64,000 bases of DNA. Origin: Anaerolineales bacterium. GTDB taxonomy: Bacteria > Chloroflexota > Anaerolineae > Anaerolineales > E44-bin32. The DNA lies in the NCBI GenBank assembly GCA_029210945.1, contig JARGGH010000015.1, forward strand, positions 1-64,000, read 5' to 3'. Made by a program: the position numbers and the translations under genes. Of this stretch, positions 1 through 8,128 are shown in pieces (within the stretch, counting starts at the first letter, position 1; each line of letters opens with the position of its first letter). Under the pieces are notes generated by a model. The model did not search any database, was not told the DNA's origin, and worked only from the letters and a program-made list of their open reading frames with translations.

Positions 1-17
1 AAGCTCGGTTGCTTTAG

Positions 18-446
18 TTAGGACCGTCGCAGTGAAGGGCTCAAAGCCCCGCCGCTTGCGGCGGGGTAGTTTACTTTCAATGCGGTGAACTTCTGCATGT
101 CCGCGGCAACGTGCAGAAAGATTCCGAGGACAAATAGAAAGGTTGCTGTTGCGAGAAACCATCCTGGGTGTTGAATCGAGCGCGCGATCAGCAGCCAGGG
201 AGCGATCAGGTAGAAGGCGAGCGCCAACCAGATCCCGACGCCGAGATACCAGTTGATCCCCCGCTCCCAGGTCTTGTCGGGGAAGAACTGCCCTTTTAAC
301 ACCCACAGTGTTCCGTACGATCCATGTAATCCGAGATATACCCAGGCGGTCTGGTTCTGCCATGCGTCGAAATATGCCATCATGAGCAGGACAAACGGTG
401 CAGTCAGACCTTTAAACAAGTTGATGTAGGTTCGCATTCTCATCAT
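18..446 (-). pseudogene. Truncated DUF1295/ICMT-like membrane protein
   Basis: The frame encodes four hydrophobic segments and, near its end, HVAADMQKFTALK. This resembles the mid-protein motif of the DUF1295 / isoprenylcysteine methyltransferase-like membrane family (an integral membrane fold; substrates mostly unknown). Family members usually continue for roughly 80-100 further residues with a conserved region around an RNPxYLG motif. Here the frame instead runs into the palindrome at 47-66 and stops at 18 after an arginine- and serine-rich tail with no family resemblance. I read it as a gene cut by an insertion, its 3' part lying outside the window or lost. The start at 446 is approximate; ATG codons at 440 and 443 are alternatives. 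Confidence 0.5.
38..77. mobile_element. Probable end of an IS200/IS605-like element (hairpin)
   Basis: A near-perfect palindrome, CCCCGCCGC (47-55) against GCGGCGGGG (58-66), is followed by GTAGTTTACTTTCAA. From memory, hairpins of this kind next to GTAGTTTAC-like sequence recur at the ends of IS200/IS605 and IS1341-type elements in Chloroflexota and archaea. It lies exactly where the reading frame of the adjoining membrane-protein gene stops resembling its family, which suggests an insertion end. No transposase or TnpB is visible because the window begins here. A plain terminator hairpin is the alternative, but there is no T-run. Confidence 0.4.
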
Positions 447-510
447 GAGATGTTCCAGATCCTCGCGCCGTATAGACCGAATAATTTGTTTGTTTGATCA
501 GAACTAAAGC

Positions 511-930
511 TTACTCAATTTCCTCGATCTCGTATTCAAGCTCGATGGGGAATACATCCGCAAACATCGCCTGTGCCGGACAATACTTTGTCTCCGAAAG
601 TTCGATGGCGCGTTCGACAGCCTTGGGGTCAACATTGTTGCCTTTGATCTGATAAGTGATCTTCATGTCGGTGAAGACCTTGGGGTGTTCTTCAGCTCGA
701 GAGGCCTCTAGATCGACGGTGAACGACGTAATGTCCTGTCGTTTCTTCTGCAGGATCGAGATGACGTCCATCGCAGTGCAGCCGATTACCCCGATGGCGA
801 TGAGTTCCATCGGGCGGAAACCGTCATCCTTGCCGCCCACAGATAGGCTGGCGCCAAGCGGAACTTTGAATCCTGTTTCGGCTTGCCCCTCAAAGGTCAG
901 GCCCTCGCTCCACGTCACTTTCGCTTGCAT
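511..930 (-). CDS. OsmC/Ohr family peroxiredoxin-like protein
   Basis: A 139-residue protein of normal OsmC length. OsmC-family proteins are small homodimeric thiol peroxidases that reduce organic hydroperoxides with two conserved cysteines. Both are visible: one in the VIGCTAMDV helix near residue 52 and one in KYCPAQAM near residue 117. The segment FRPMELIAIGVIGC matches the usual 'P.ELLL.AlggC' region. It lies 15 nt downstream of a TlpA-like thioredoxin gene on the same strand and next to an ECF sigma/anti-sigma pair, which suggests a thiol or oxidative-stress function. Whether it is of the OsmC or Ohr subtype cannot be decided here. Confidence 0.85.
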   Translation of the reverse strand: MQAKVTWSEGLTFEGQAETGFKVPLGASLSVGGKDDGFRPMELIAIGVIGCTAMDVISILQKKRQDITSFTVDLEASRAEEHPKVFTDMKITYQIKGNNVDPKAVERAIELSETKYCPAQAMFADVFPIELEYEIEEIE

Positions 931-945
931 GTCAGACTCCTTAGT

Positions 946-1512
946 CTATTGGCGTAAAATAGGTGTGATTGCGGTTTCCAGATTTTCATAGCAGGTTGCT
1001 CCGCTCCATGCCAGGCGCACCTCACCTGTTCTGTCGACCACAATTGAATAGGGCAGCGCAATTGTATTCAATGCCCGCAACGTTTGTTCGCCCGGATCCA
1101 TCCAGATCGGGAAACTCAATGGGTTCTGCTCCAGGAATTCCAGGACCGTGCCCCGAGGTTCGCCAATGTTCACACCGACGAGGACGAAGCCCTCATCTCT
1201 ATATTCTTTGAAAAAGGCTTCCAGATCTGGCAGTTCCGCCAGACAGGGTGGGCACCACGTCGCCCATGCGTTGAGGAGCACGACCTGCCCACGATATTTT
1301 TCAAGCGAGACAGGCTGATCATCAAGGCCGTGCAGCGACAGTTCCGGCGCATCGAATGAGACATGTGCGGGCTCAACGCAATTGCGTGGTGCTGCGCTCC
1401 GATCATCTACCGGTGGTGGGTCGGATTTAAGCAGATGAATCCCCAGGCCAGCGCCAAGCAGCATCAGACCGACACCGAACAAGAGGAATGAGATGGTTTT
1501 GCGTTTGTCCAT
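946..1512 (-). CDS. TlpA/ResA-like membrane-anchored thioredoxin
   Basis: 188 residues: an N-terminal signal-anchor (about residues 7-27) followed by an extracytoplasmic thioredoxin fold. The active site is WATWCPPC near residues 83-90, with the typical downstream AELPDLEAF helix, and the cis-Pro region is ALPYSIVVD. Proteins of this TlpA/ResA/DsbE type reduce disulfides outside the membrane, for example in cytochrome c maturation or cell-envelope proteins. No cytochrome assembly genes are nearby; the neighbours are OsmC and a sigma/anti-sigma pair, so a stress-linked thiol-reducing role is a reasonable inference. The ATG at 1512 gives a good signal anchor. Confidence 0.88.
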   Translation of the reverse strand: MDKRKTISFLLFGVGLMLLGAGLGIHLLKSDPPPVDDRSAAPRNCVEPAHVSFDAPELSLHGLDDQPVSLEKYRGQVVLLNAWATWCPPCLAELPDLEAFFKEYRDEGFVLVGVNIGEPRGTVLEFLEQNPLSFPIWMDPGEQTLRALNTIALPYSIVVDRTGEVRLAWSGATCYENLETAITPILRQ

Positions 1513-1593
1513 TGGCTGCAGTCTGGTGTATTTTTTCTGTCTAGATTACCTGGTTTTGATCGCCTTCCCTAACACGTAGGGGTGATGTTGCTA

Positions 1594-1782
1594 TCAAGTG
1601 CACACTCCTGCGACTGTGTAGTTGCACTCTGTACAAACCAGATTCAATGTGCCATCGTACTCCAGCGTTCCCTGATTGCATGCCGGGCATTTTCCCCCGG
1701 CAGCCGGAGAGTTCTCGTTAACCGCGCAGGCGTCCTGATCGAGCGCCTCAATTTCTGCACGGAGAAATGCATCAAAAGTCAC
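1594..1782 (-). CDS. Small zinc-ribbon protein
   Basis: A 62-residue protein with a GTG start. The C-terminal half carries a CPxC...CTEC zinc ribbon (near residues 32-54) followed by a final VCT. The N-terminal half is acidic and helical. It lies 25 nt downstream of the anti-sigma gene and on the same strand. No precise family is recognised. Two close CxxC pairs make a structural zinc site likely; a redox-sensing role beside the sigma/anti-sigma pair would be speculation. Its small size lowers confidence that it is expressed, but the coding pattern and the conserved-looking knuckles support it. Confidence 0.6.
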   Translation of the reverse strand: MTFDAFLRAEIEALDQDACAVNENSPAAGGKCPACNQGTLEYDGTLNLVCTECNYTVAGVCT

Positions 1783-1807
1783 CGGGGAAATCCGCTTTGC
1801 TGGCCTT

Positions 1808-2059
1808 TCAGTCTTTCAAATAATCTTCGAGATGGAGCGATGTGAATAAACGTTCCCGGAACCCGCTGGGAAGTTCGAAGCGCTCTTCACGATTTCGATA
1901 TAGGTAAATCGTTTTCTCCAATGTATCGACCATGACGCGGCAGTCAGGGCATTCGGCCATGTGTTTCTCAATCTCAGCGCAGACCTCAATGGTGGCTGTG
2001 CCATCCATGAAGTCGGCAAGCTCTGATAGGAGATCCGGACAATGTTGTTCCTTATCCAT
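1808..2059 (-). CDS. Anti-sigma factor, zinc-finger (ZAS/zf-HC2) type
   Basis: 83 residues with the HxxxCxxC signature of ZAS-type anti-sigma factors (EKHMAECPDC near residues 31-40). In this family a zinc-binding helical domain binds and blocks a partner ECF sigma factor, and in RsrA-like members oxidation of the cysteines releases it. It is soluble: no membrane segment follows the domain. Its start overlaps the end of the upstream ECF sigma gene by 8 nt, the usual sign of a translationally coupled sigma/anti-sigma pair. Downstream are a zinc ribbon, TlpA and OsmC genes, so a thiol-redox RsrA-like switch is an attractive but unproven reading. Confidence 0.85.
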   Translation of the reverse strand: MDKEQHCPDLLSELADFMDGTATIEVCAEIEKHMAECPDCRVMVDTLEKTIYLYRNREERFELPSGFRERLFTSLHLEDYLKD

Positions 2060-2651
2060 GCATGAACTCCTTTACCCGATCGCCAAAATAGATTGAGAGC
2101 GATTCGCGCAGCTGAAGCCGGGCGCGAGAAAGGCGGGTTTTTAACGCCGACTCACTGATCTCAAGGGTTTCTGCGGCTTCTTCGGTCGATAACCCTTGTA
2201 AGTCACGCAGGATAAAAGCCGCTTTCAATGCCGGCGAAAGCTCCTCCATGGCTTGATCCAGTTGCACCATCGCCTCCGCCGTCATGAATTCGTCTTCTGG
2301 GAGGCAGCACCAGTCTTCTAACTGCCGGGGGACCATATCGCCTTTATCGAGCTGGATTGGTTCGTCCACCGACACAAGCGCAGGTTGTTTTTTCCTCAAG
2401 CGCATCAACGCTTCGTTTGAAGTGATGCGGTAAAGCCAGGTCCCGACTTTTGAGCGACCCTCAAATTTATCGATGGCGTGATATGCCTTGAGCAGGCTAT
2501 CCTGAAGAACATCCTCCGCTTCCTGAGGGTCTCCGAGCATTCTCAAGGCGAGCCGGTAAAGTTTAGGCGAGTACTCATCCACCATGGCCGCAAAAGCTTC
2601 ACGGTCACCAGATCGTAACGCGTCGATTGAGAAAGTTTCTTCTTGTTTCAT
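2052..2651 (-). CDS. ECF-family RNA polymerase sigma factor
   Basis: 199 residues with sigma region 2 (about residues 22-90, including DPQEAEDVLQDSLLKAY and the promoter -10 recognition helix ending WLYRITSNEALMRLRKK) and region 4 (about 135-190, including GLSTEEAAETLEISESALK, a helix-turn-helix). Region 3 is absent, as in ECF (group 4) sigma factors. The linker between the domains is rather long (about 45 residues). It overlaps the zinc anti-sigma gene and is divergent from the GH36 gene. A TATACT hexamer at 2706-2701 (minus strand) could be its -10 element, but no good -35 is evident. Confidence 0.92.
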   Translation of the reverse strand: MKQEETFSIDALRSGDREAFAAMVDEYSPKLYRLALRMLGDPQEAEDVLQDSLLKAYHAIDKFEGRSKVGTWLYRITSNEALMRLRKKQPALVSVDEPIQLDKGDMVPRQLEDWCCLPEDEFMTAEAMVQLDQAMEELSPALKAAFILRDLQGLSTEEAAETLEISESALKTRLSRARLQLRESLSIYFGDRVKEFMHG

Positions 2652-2732
2652 TAGATGCGAATCCGGGAGAAAGGTTGCTTCTCGATACTGGCTGATCTAA
2701 AGTATACCTTACCCACTAGATCTGGCATTAGG

Positions 2733-5123
2733 ATGATGCATCGCGATCGCTATACCGCCGAATCACGTTTCATGCAGCTTTCGATCAACCCGCGCGAGGG
2801 CGATTGGAGCCTCTCGATCTCCGACGGGAGGACGATCGTTGCTGAAGCTGTTGTAAGCGTCACCTGGCGGGACGGCGCTGGCCAATCGAGGACCAGCACA
2901 CTGAAAAATGTATCGATATCAACTGCAGGTTCTCCGGAGTTATTTTCTGAGGGTCAACACATAACTCTTCGACCCGATCCCGTCGATCATGCGGGGCTTG
3001 AAATCTCCACCGAGACAATTTCGCCTGATGAGGATCCGTTCTGCTTGATTCGGACGTCGATCGGGAATCGTTCTGGTGAACCTGTCTATCTCGAACGCTT
3101 CGATGCCATTGGGCGAGCTGATGCCCGACGACCGTCTAATCGTGCCTCCCGGGAACCTGGTGGAGCATTTGCTGGATCAAATCCAGAGCACCTGCGCTTT
3201 TTTGGACAGGGCTGGCAGAGTTGGAGTTTCGCCGGCGTCCTGAAGGCCGGAGAAAAATTCCCACGCAGCAGGTTAGGTCCGCTGTCTGGTCCAATGCAGC
3301 TCTGCTGGGGTCACGATCACCCGCGCGCTGACGGAAGGTTTATCTCAGATTTCTTCGGCGTGCTGGTTGATGTGCAGCGCTGGGAAGGCCTGCTGGCGGG
3401 TTTCCTCACCCAGGCACAGGCCTTTGGACGTCTGGAACTTGATCTTTCGCGATCACCCCACATTCTTGAGCTGTGGCAGAATCTCGAGGGTGTGCGTTTA
3501 CCCCACGGCGAATCCTTCCTAACAGACTGGGCTTGCCTCTATTGGACGGATCTCGAGCAGGCGGAACCCTTAAGACCTTATCTCGAACTCGCCGCCGCCA
3601 CGGCCGGTGTTAAAAAGCGCCAGGATGAAGTTTCAGGCTGGTGTTCGTGGTACTGTTTTGGACAGGACATCTCCGCAGGGCGAATGAAGGAACAACTCGG
3701 TTGGATGCGCGAGAATCAGCGGAAACTGCCGCTTGATCTATTTCAGATTGATGATGGCTACCAACAGAATATCGGGGATTGGGACCAGGATCGAAGCCGC
3801 TTCCCGGAACCGTTATCGGGAATCGTCCGGGAGATTCATGCTGCATCGCTGACCGCCGGTATCTGGATGGCTCCATTGATCGCTCTGCCCGGATCGCAGC
3901 TGATGAGAGAGCACCCGGATTGGCTTCTGAAGGACCACCGCCGCAAGTCTATCAAGGCCGGTTATGGTTGGGGCAAATTCTTCAGGGCGTTGGACGGCAC
4001 CCATCCTGCTGTGAAAGAAGCGCTGCGAACCTGGACCACCAGAGCGATCGCGAAATGGGGATTCGAGTATCTGAAATTGGATTTCCTGTACGCGGGTGCG
4101 ATGCTCGGCAAGCGCTACGATGACCAGAAAACCGGCGCGATGGTCCTTCGAGACGTGTTGTCATTGATCCGTGATACGGCTGGGGAGCAGACTTTCCTGG
4201 TCGGTTGTGGCTGCCCGCTGGGGTCCGGGATAGGTCTGGTGGACAGCATGCGCATAAGTCCTGATGTCAGCGGGAGCTGGAGAGGGCGTTACAAGGGCGT
4301 GTCGCTTCTGGTTGACAGGGATCCTGGTTTTCCGTCCGCGTGGAACGCGATCCGCAACACATACTACCGTGCGCCGCTCCATGGGCACTGGTGGCTCAAC
4401 GATCCGGATTGTCTGATCCTGCGTGAGGACGGAGTGGAGCTAAATGAAATCGAGATCAGGACATTGGCGACGATGATCGCTTTGAGTGGCGGCGTCGTGA
4501 TCAATTCGGATCCGTTGACCTCACTGAGCGGTGAAAGGATCGACTGGTTGGCGCGCATAACCCCCCCGATTAACCGAAGACCTATCCAGCCGACATTCTT
4601 TGACCCAGACCTGCCTCCCGTCGTCCTGCACCATATGAGAGGCGCGGTCGGTGAGTGGACCCTCGCGGCGGTGTTCAACTTCGACGACTCACCTCGTGAC
4701 ATGTCGCTGGATTGCGCTTTGCTCGGATTCGATGCGGATGATGCAGTCTTCGCATTCGAGGGTTGGGATCAGATCGTCAAACGCTTCTCGGGGCAGAGCT
4801 GGCCGATGGGATTGACCCCCCCGCACGGTGTGAAATTATGGGCGTTGCGCAAAGTGTCGGATGGGGCGCAGTGGCTCGGCGACTCCATTCATATCTCCCA
4901 GGGATCGTGCGTGTCAGGCTGGAATGTCGAGCAGGGGCGCGTGGACGGTCGGATTGAAGCAAGGCGGGAAGGGAAGGCGAAAATCTGGCTCAACGTTCCC
5001 GGAAAAATTCGAGCGGCAGCATTAGATGGTACGCTGATTGACGTCGAGAAAGTGCAGGATGAGGTTGTTTGCCTGGGTATACAATTGTGTGAACAGAACG
5101 ATTTGCGTGTTGAGTGGGATTGA
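2733..5123 (+). CDS. GH36 alpha-galactosidase
   Basis: 796 residues from the ATG at 2733, which follows a TTAGG-like ribosome site; the frame is open from 2655 but that leader has no domain character. Family GH36 hydrolases remove alpha-1,6-linked galactose from raffinose-type sugars and galactomannans with retention. Visible hallmarks: WCSWYCFG and DLFQIDDGYQ in the TIM barrel, the nucleophile Asp in YLKLDF (about residue 450), and the acid/base Asp in RISPD (about residue 511), followed by HWWLNDPDCL. The N-terminal 300 residues form the usual beta-supersandwich domain. No signal peptide is evident, so the enzyme is probably cytoplasmic and acts on imported oligosaccharides. Divergent from the sigma factor gene. 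Confidence 0.93.
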   Translation: MMHRDRYTAESRFMQLSINPREGDWSLSISDGRTIVAEAVVSVTWRDGAGQSRTSTLKNVSISTAGSPELFSEGQHITLRPDPVDHAGLEISTETISPDEDPFCLIRTSIGNRSGEPVYLERFDAIGRADARRPSNRASREPGGAFAGSNPEHLRFFGQGWQSWSFAGVLKAGEKFPRSRLGPLSGPMQLCWGHDHPRADGRFISDFFGVLVDVQRWEGLLAGFLTQAQAFGRLELDLSRSPHILELWQNLEGVRLPHGESFLTDWACLYWTDLEQAEPLRPYLELAAATAGVKKRQDEVSGWCSWYCFGQDISAGRMKEQLGWMRENQRKLPLDLFQIDDGYQQNIGDWDQDRSRFPEPLSGIVREIHAASLTAGIWMAPLIALPGSQLMREHPDWLLKDHRRKSIKAGYGWGKFFRALDGTHPAVKEALRTWTTRAIAKWGFEYLKLDFLYAGAMLGKRYDDQKTGAMVLRDVLSLIRDTAGEQTFLVGCGCPLGSGIGLVDSMRISPDVSGSWRGRYKGVSLLVDRDPGFPSAWNAIRNTYYRAPLHGHWWLNDPDCLILREDGVELNEIEIRTLATMIALSGGVVINSDPLTSLSGERIDWLARITPPINRRPIQPTFFDPDLPPVVLHHMRGAVGEWTLAAVFNFDDSPRDMSLDCALLGFDADDAVFAFEGWDQIVKRFSGQSWPMGLTPPHGVKLWALRKVSDGAQWLGDSIHISQGSCVSGWNVEQGRVDGRIEARREGKAKIWLNVPGKIRAAALDGTLIDVEKVQDEVVCLGIQLCEQNDLRVEWD

Positions 5124-5129
5124 CAGCGG

Positions 5130-5918
5130 ATGACTATCGACCAGACAGTGGGATGGATTGCGGCAGTTCTTCTTGTGGGATTCGCCTTCGCTCTCGTGCT
5201 CGGAATGTTTCAATTCCGTTCGGCGCGTAAACTACCTTATTTCTTGCTCCGGAAAGAGCGGATGACACAAGGGTGGCGGATGATCTTTTTGGCGTTGATC
5301 ATGGGGCTCACAGGAGGGGCGACATTGCTGTTTGGACGGGAAGCGGCCTATGTTATCGTCCCGCCGACTCCTTCGGTGACACCCAGCCCGACGATAACGA
5401 ACACCCCTACGATCACCCTGACGCCCACGATAACGAACACCCCCCTGGCAAGCGATACGCCGACCGCAACGCCGACGAGTACGGAGACACCAACGCCGCA
5501 GCTGCCGTCAGAGATTCAGGTGCTGTTCCGTGAAACCCAGACCCCGCAGCCGGATGCGGTCTTCAGCACACTGCTCATCGCGCGCAGGTTGGATAACCAG
5601 AACCAGGCCATCAACCCGCAGGAAGATTTCGTGGGAGTTTCTGGCAGGTTGTACGCAGCCTTCACATACAACAACCTGCAGGACGGCGTCCGCTGGACTG
5701 CTGTCTGGCGACAGGGAGATGCAATCATTTGTATTGAAACGCAGCCCTGGGATGGAGGCACCGGCGGATACGGCTACACCGAATGTGAAACTGACCTGTG
5801 GTCGCCGGGAGAGTATGAGGTCCAGATCTTTTACGGGGAAGAGTGGATGGTGTCTTCTCGCTTCGAGGTCCTCGGAGATGGAGATGCAACCGCGACGGAT
5901 CGACCAGCGGGCTCGTGA
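5130..5918 (+). CDS. Membrane protein with Thr/Pro-rich linker
   Basis: 262 residues of unknown family. Two membrane segments are visible (about residues 8-28 and 50-68), followed by a low-complexity Thr/Pro linker (about 78-130, repeats of the TPTITNTPTIT kind) and a C-terminal domain of about 130 residues with an Ig-like beta pattern (FVGVSGRLYAAFTYNN, EYEVQIFYGEEW). It therefore probably shows a beta-domain on the outside of the cell. It starts 6 nt after the GH36 gene and is likely co-transcribed with it. The linker DNA (5380-5445) contains short degenerate repeats that follow the codons. Confidence 0.7.
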   Translation: MTIDQTVGWIAAVLLVGFAFALVLGMFQFRSARKLPYFLLRKERMTQGWRMIFLALIMGLTGGATLLFGREAAYVIVPPTPSVTPSPTITNTPTITLTPTITNTPLASDTPTATPTSTETPTPQLPSEIQVLFRETQTPQPDAVFSTLLIARRLDNQNQAINPQEDFVGVSGRLYAAFTYNNLQDGVRWTAVWRQGDAIICIETQPWDGGTGGYGYTECETDLWSPGEYEVQIFYGEEWMVSSRFEVLGDGDATATDRPAGS

Positions 5919-5978
5919 CCGATCGAATTTCATCGCCACTCGTGCTGGTCCTTTTTGCATGACCCTACTAGACGGGCC

Positions 5979-7085
5979 TCACTCTGGGTTAAGGTTCAGC
6001 GCTTCGCTGATCAAGTGATGAAGCATGCGATAGCCATTCGGGATTGTTTCGGTGTCAATGTACTCGTCGATGGTATGAGCATGACCACCCGCAGTTAAAC
6101 CGACACAAACTGCGGGATGACCCCTGCTGAGCGGGACATTCGCATCGGTTGAAGCGATCCCCAGATGGCATTCAGCCACCTCGCCAACTTCGAGCGCCTC
6201 GCATGCCAGCTTGACGAGTGCGTGATCGGGGGATATCGCCCCGCCCGGCCTCTGTCCGATTTGCTCCTGCTTAATATTGACCTCGCTGGCTCGGTGGCGT
6301 TCGCAGATCGTTTGCAGCCCTCGTTCAAGATCGACCAGAGCCTGGGGTTTCTCAGAGCGCAGGTCCAGGTCCATGCTGGCGGCGCTTGCGATCGTGTTGA
6401 TACTCGTGCCCCCCCGGATCAAGCCGATATTGATGCTTGTCGGCACCTCTTCCGGGCGGGACAAACCCATAATTTCAGAGCCAATCTCGAGCAGTGTGTG
6501 GATCGCAGATTCGCGATCGGAATGGATCCAGGCATGCCCGCCGCGTGTTTCAACCGAGACCCGGTATCGCTGAACCTGCAGCCCACGGTGATAGATGTGG
6601 CCCAACCCGATTCCTTCCAGGACAATGTATGCCTGAACCTTGTCTCCGAATCGGTCCACCACCTGCTGCATGCCCAGCAGGTTGCCGAGACCTTCTTCGC
6701 GGACGTTGCCTACAAACCAAACGCTTCCACCATGCTTGGGTTGGCTGACAAATGCTTCGGCCATCTCCAGCAAAAACGCAAGCGCAACGGCGTTATCCCC
6801 TATTCCGGGTCCGATGAGCATCGACCCATTACGGTGGATCTCCAGCTGTGTAACCATGGGGAAGACGGAATCGAGGTGAGCCGAAACGACGACCGCGGGC
6901 TGCAGCGAGCCGGGAGTGCGGCCGTATACGTTACCGATCTTGTCTACGGAAACATCTCTTAAACCGGCAGTCTTAAAACGGGACTCGATGTACTTGCCAC
7001 GCTCGTGTTCTGAAAATGTGGGTGCAGGTATTTGCTGAAGCGCGCATGCATTTTCAATCAACCGCTCGAGATTAATGGCGGTCAT
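5979..7085 (-). CDS. M20 family metallopeptidase (PepT-like)
   Basis: 368 residues from the ATG at 7085, which overlaps the sugar-kinase stop codon as ATGA; the longer frame to 7199 lies inside that gene. M20 enzymes are di-zinc aminopeptidases or deacylases. Visible metal and catalytic motifs: VSAHLDSVFP (His and Asp), GPGIGDNAVALAFLLEM (bridging Asp), REEGLGN (catalytic Glu-Glu), a dimerisation domain with the conserved His in GGHAWIHSD, and a C-terminal GGHAHTIDEYID segment with the last zinc His. The motif set is closest to peptidase T-like / M20B members. Substrate unknown; coupling to a PfkB kinase suggests amino-sugar or small-molecule turnover, which is inference. Confidence 0.88.
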   Translation of the reverse strand: MTAINLERLIENACALQQIPAPTFSEHERGKYIESRFKTAGLRDVSVDKIGNVYGRTPGSLQPAVVVSAHLDSVFPMVTQLEIHRNGSMLIGPGIGDNAVALAFLLEMAEAFVSQPKHGGSVWFVGNVREEGLGNLLGMQQVVDRFGDKVQAYIVLEGIGLGHIYHRGLQVQRYRVSVETRGGHAWIHSDRESAIHTLLEIGSEIMGLSRPEEVPTSINIGLIRGGTSINTIASAASMDLDLRSEKPQALVDLERGLQTICERHRASEVNIKQEQIGQRPGGAISPDHALVKLACEALEVGEVAECHLGIASTDANVPLSRGHPAVCVGLTAGGHAHTIDEYIDTETIPNGYRMLHHLISEALNLNPE

Positions 7086-8092
7086 ATCTTTCTGACCCTT
7101 GATCGGAGAGCCTCCAGTCTCGATTGCGGTAAACCTGGCGCTGCACCGAGAGCGTAGAGGGCGCCTGTCCCCTCGACCGTCAGCGAAGCGGAGACGCACC
7201 CGCGCAGAGCGGCCTCGACAGGATCTCCAGTTTCTACCAGGCCGACGATGAAGCCGCCGCAGAACGAATCGCCAGCTCCGGTTACATCACGGACATTGGC
7301 CGGATAGGCGGGGATCTTCCAGCGCGCGCGTGTGTCTCTGTCGAAAACGATCTGTCCGCCGGCGCCGCGTTTTATCACCACGAACCGAGTTCCCATCTCG
7401 CTCAAGGTCTCTGCCATTTCCCAGATATCAGGCTGGCGGGGTGCAAAGAAGCTGTTCGCTTCCATCTCGCTCGGGAGAAAGGCGTCCAACCCCTGAATCA
7501 ACTTCGGCAAATCATCTCGGAAATCGGGAGTCATATAGCGCAATGAAGGATCGAGGGTGAGAACGCCGACACCGTTCGTTTTGAGTTGATAGGGCAGGGT
7601 GGTGTGAGTAAGGAATTCTGCCGGAGCCAGGTGTGCGCCCTTCGGGGAGTCGGTCAGAGCGTGGAGATCTTCCGGGCGGACGCTCAACGGGAAAAATTCG
7701 GTTCTTGAATCCTGGCCGGGTGTGGAGGATTCGTATCCGGCCAGTTCCTTCGGCATAGGATGCCCGATGCGGGCAAAATGCATCCGAGGGTTTGTGTCTA
7801 CGCGTTCTTCAAGCGAAAGGTAAGCGTAGAACGTGATCGATGGCTGCGGATCTTCCAGGGTTTTAACCAACCCCGTATCGATTCCTTTAGCATCGAGTTG
7901 TTTGAACCATGCCGCGGGAAAATTGCTTCCGACTCTACCGACAATGCCGACACGTTCTGTCCATACCCGGCCTCCGACTGCAGAGTAGACTGCGTTCCCG
8001 CCGAGTCTGCCAGGGATGATCCGCTGGTCCGGGGTGATACAATAATCTTCCCTCAGGCCGCCGATGAAGATAAAATCCGGAGTTCGATTCAT
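7082..8092 (-). CDS. PfkB-family carbohydrate kinase
   Basis: 336 residues from the ATG at 8092 (the first residues, MNRTPDFIFIGGLREDY, fit the first beta-strand of the fold; the open frame to 8275 runs into the divergent gene). PfkB/ribokinase enzymes phosphorylate sugars or nucleosides. Visible: LGGNAVYSAVGG near the N-terminus (substrate site), FVVIKRGAGG, and the C-terminal signature DVTGAGDSFCGGFIVGL with the anion hole and the catalytic base Asp. The sugar is not predictable. It overlaps the M20 peptidase by 4 nt (ATGA), and 36 nt separate its start from that of the divergent SIS gene, so the two promoters must be packed together or overlap. Confidence 0.88.
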   Translation of the reverse strand: MNRTPDFIFIGGLREDYCITPDQRIIPGRLGGNAVYSAVGGRVWTERVGIVGRVGSNFPAAWFKQLDAKGIDTGLVKTLEDPQPSITFYAYLSLEERVDTNPRMHFARIGHPMPKELAGYESSTPGQDSRTEFFPLSVRPEDLHALTDSPKGAHLAPAEFLTHTTLPYQLKTNGVGVLTLDPSLRYMTPDFRDDLPKLIQGLDAFLPSEMEANSFFAPRQPDIWEMAETLSEMGTRFVVIKRGAGGQIVFDRDTRARWKIPAYPANVRDVTGAGDSFCGGFIVGLVETGDPVEAALRGCVSASLTVEGTGALYALGAAPGLPQSRLEALRSRVRKI

Positions 8093-8128
8093 CGTGGTGA
8101 TTATACCGTTCAATCCAGGAGTGACTCG

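Noticed and set aside
5380-5445. Short tandem DNA repeats
   Set aside because: They follow the codons of a Thr/Pro linker and are not an independent repeat array.
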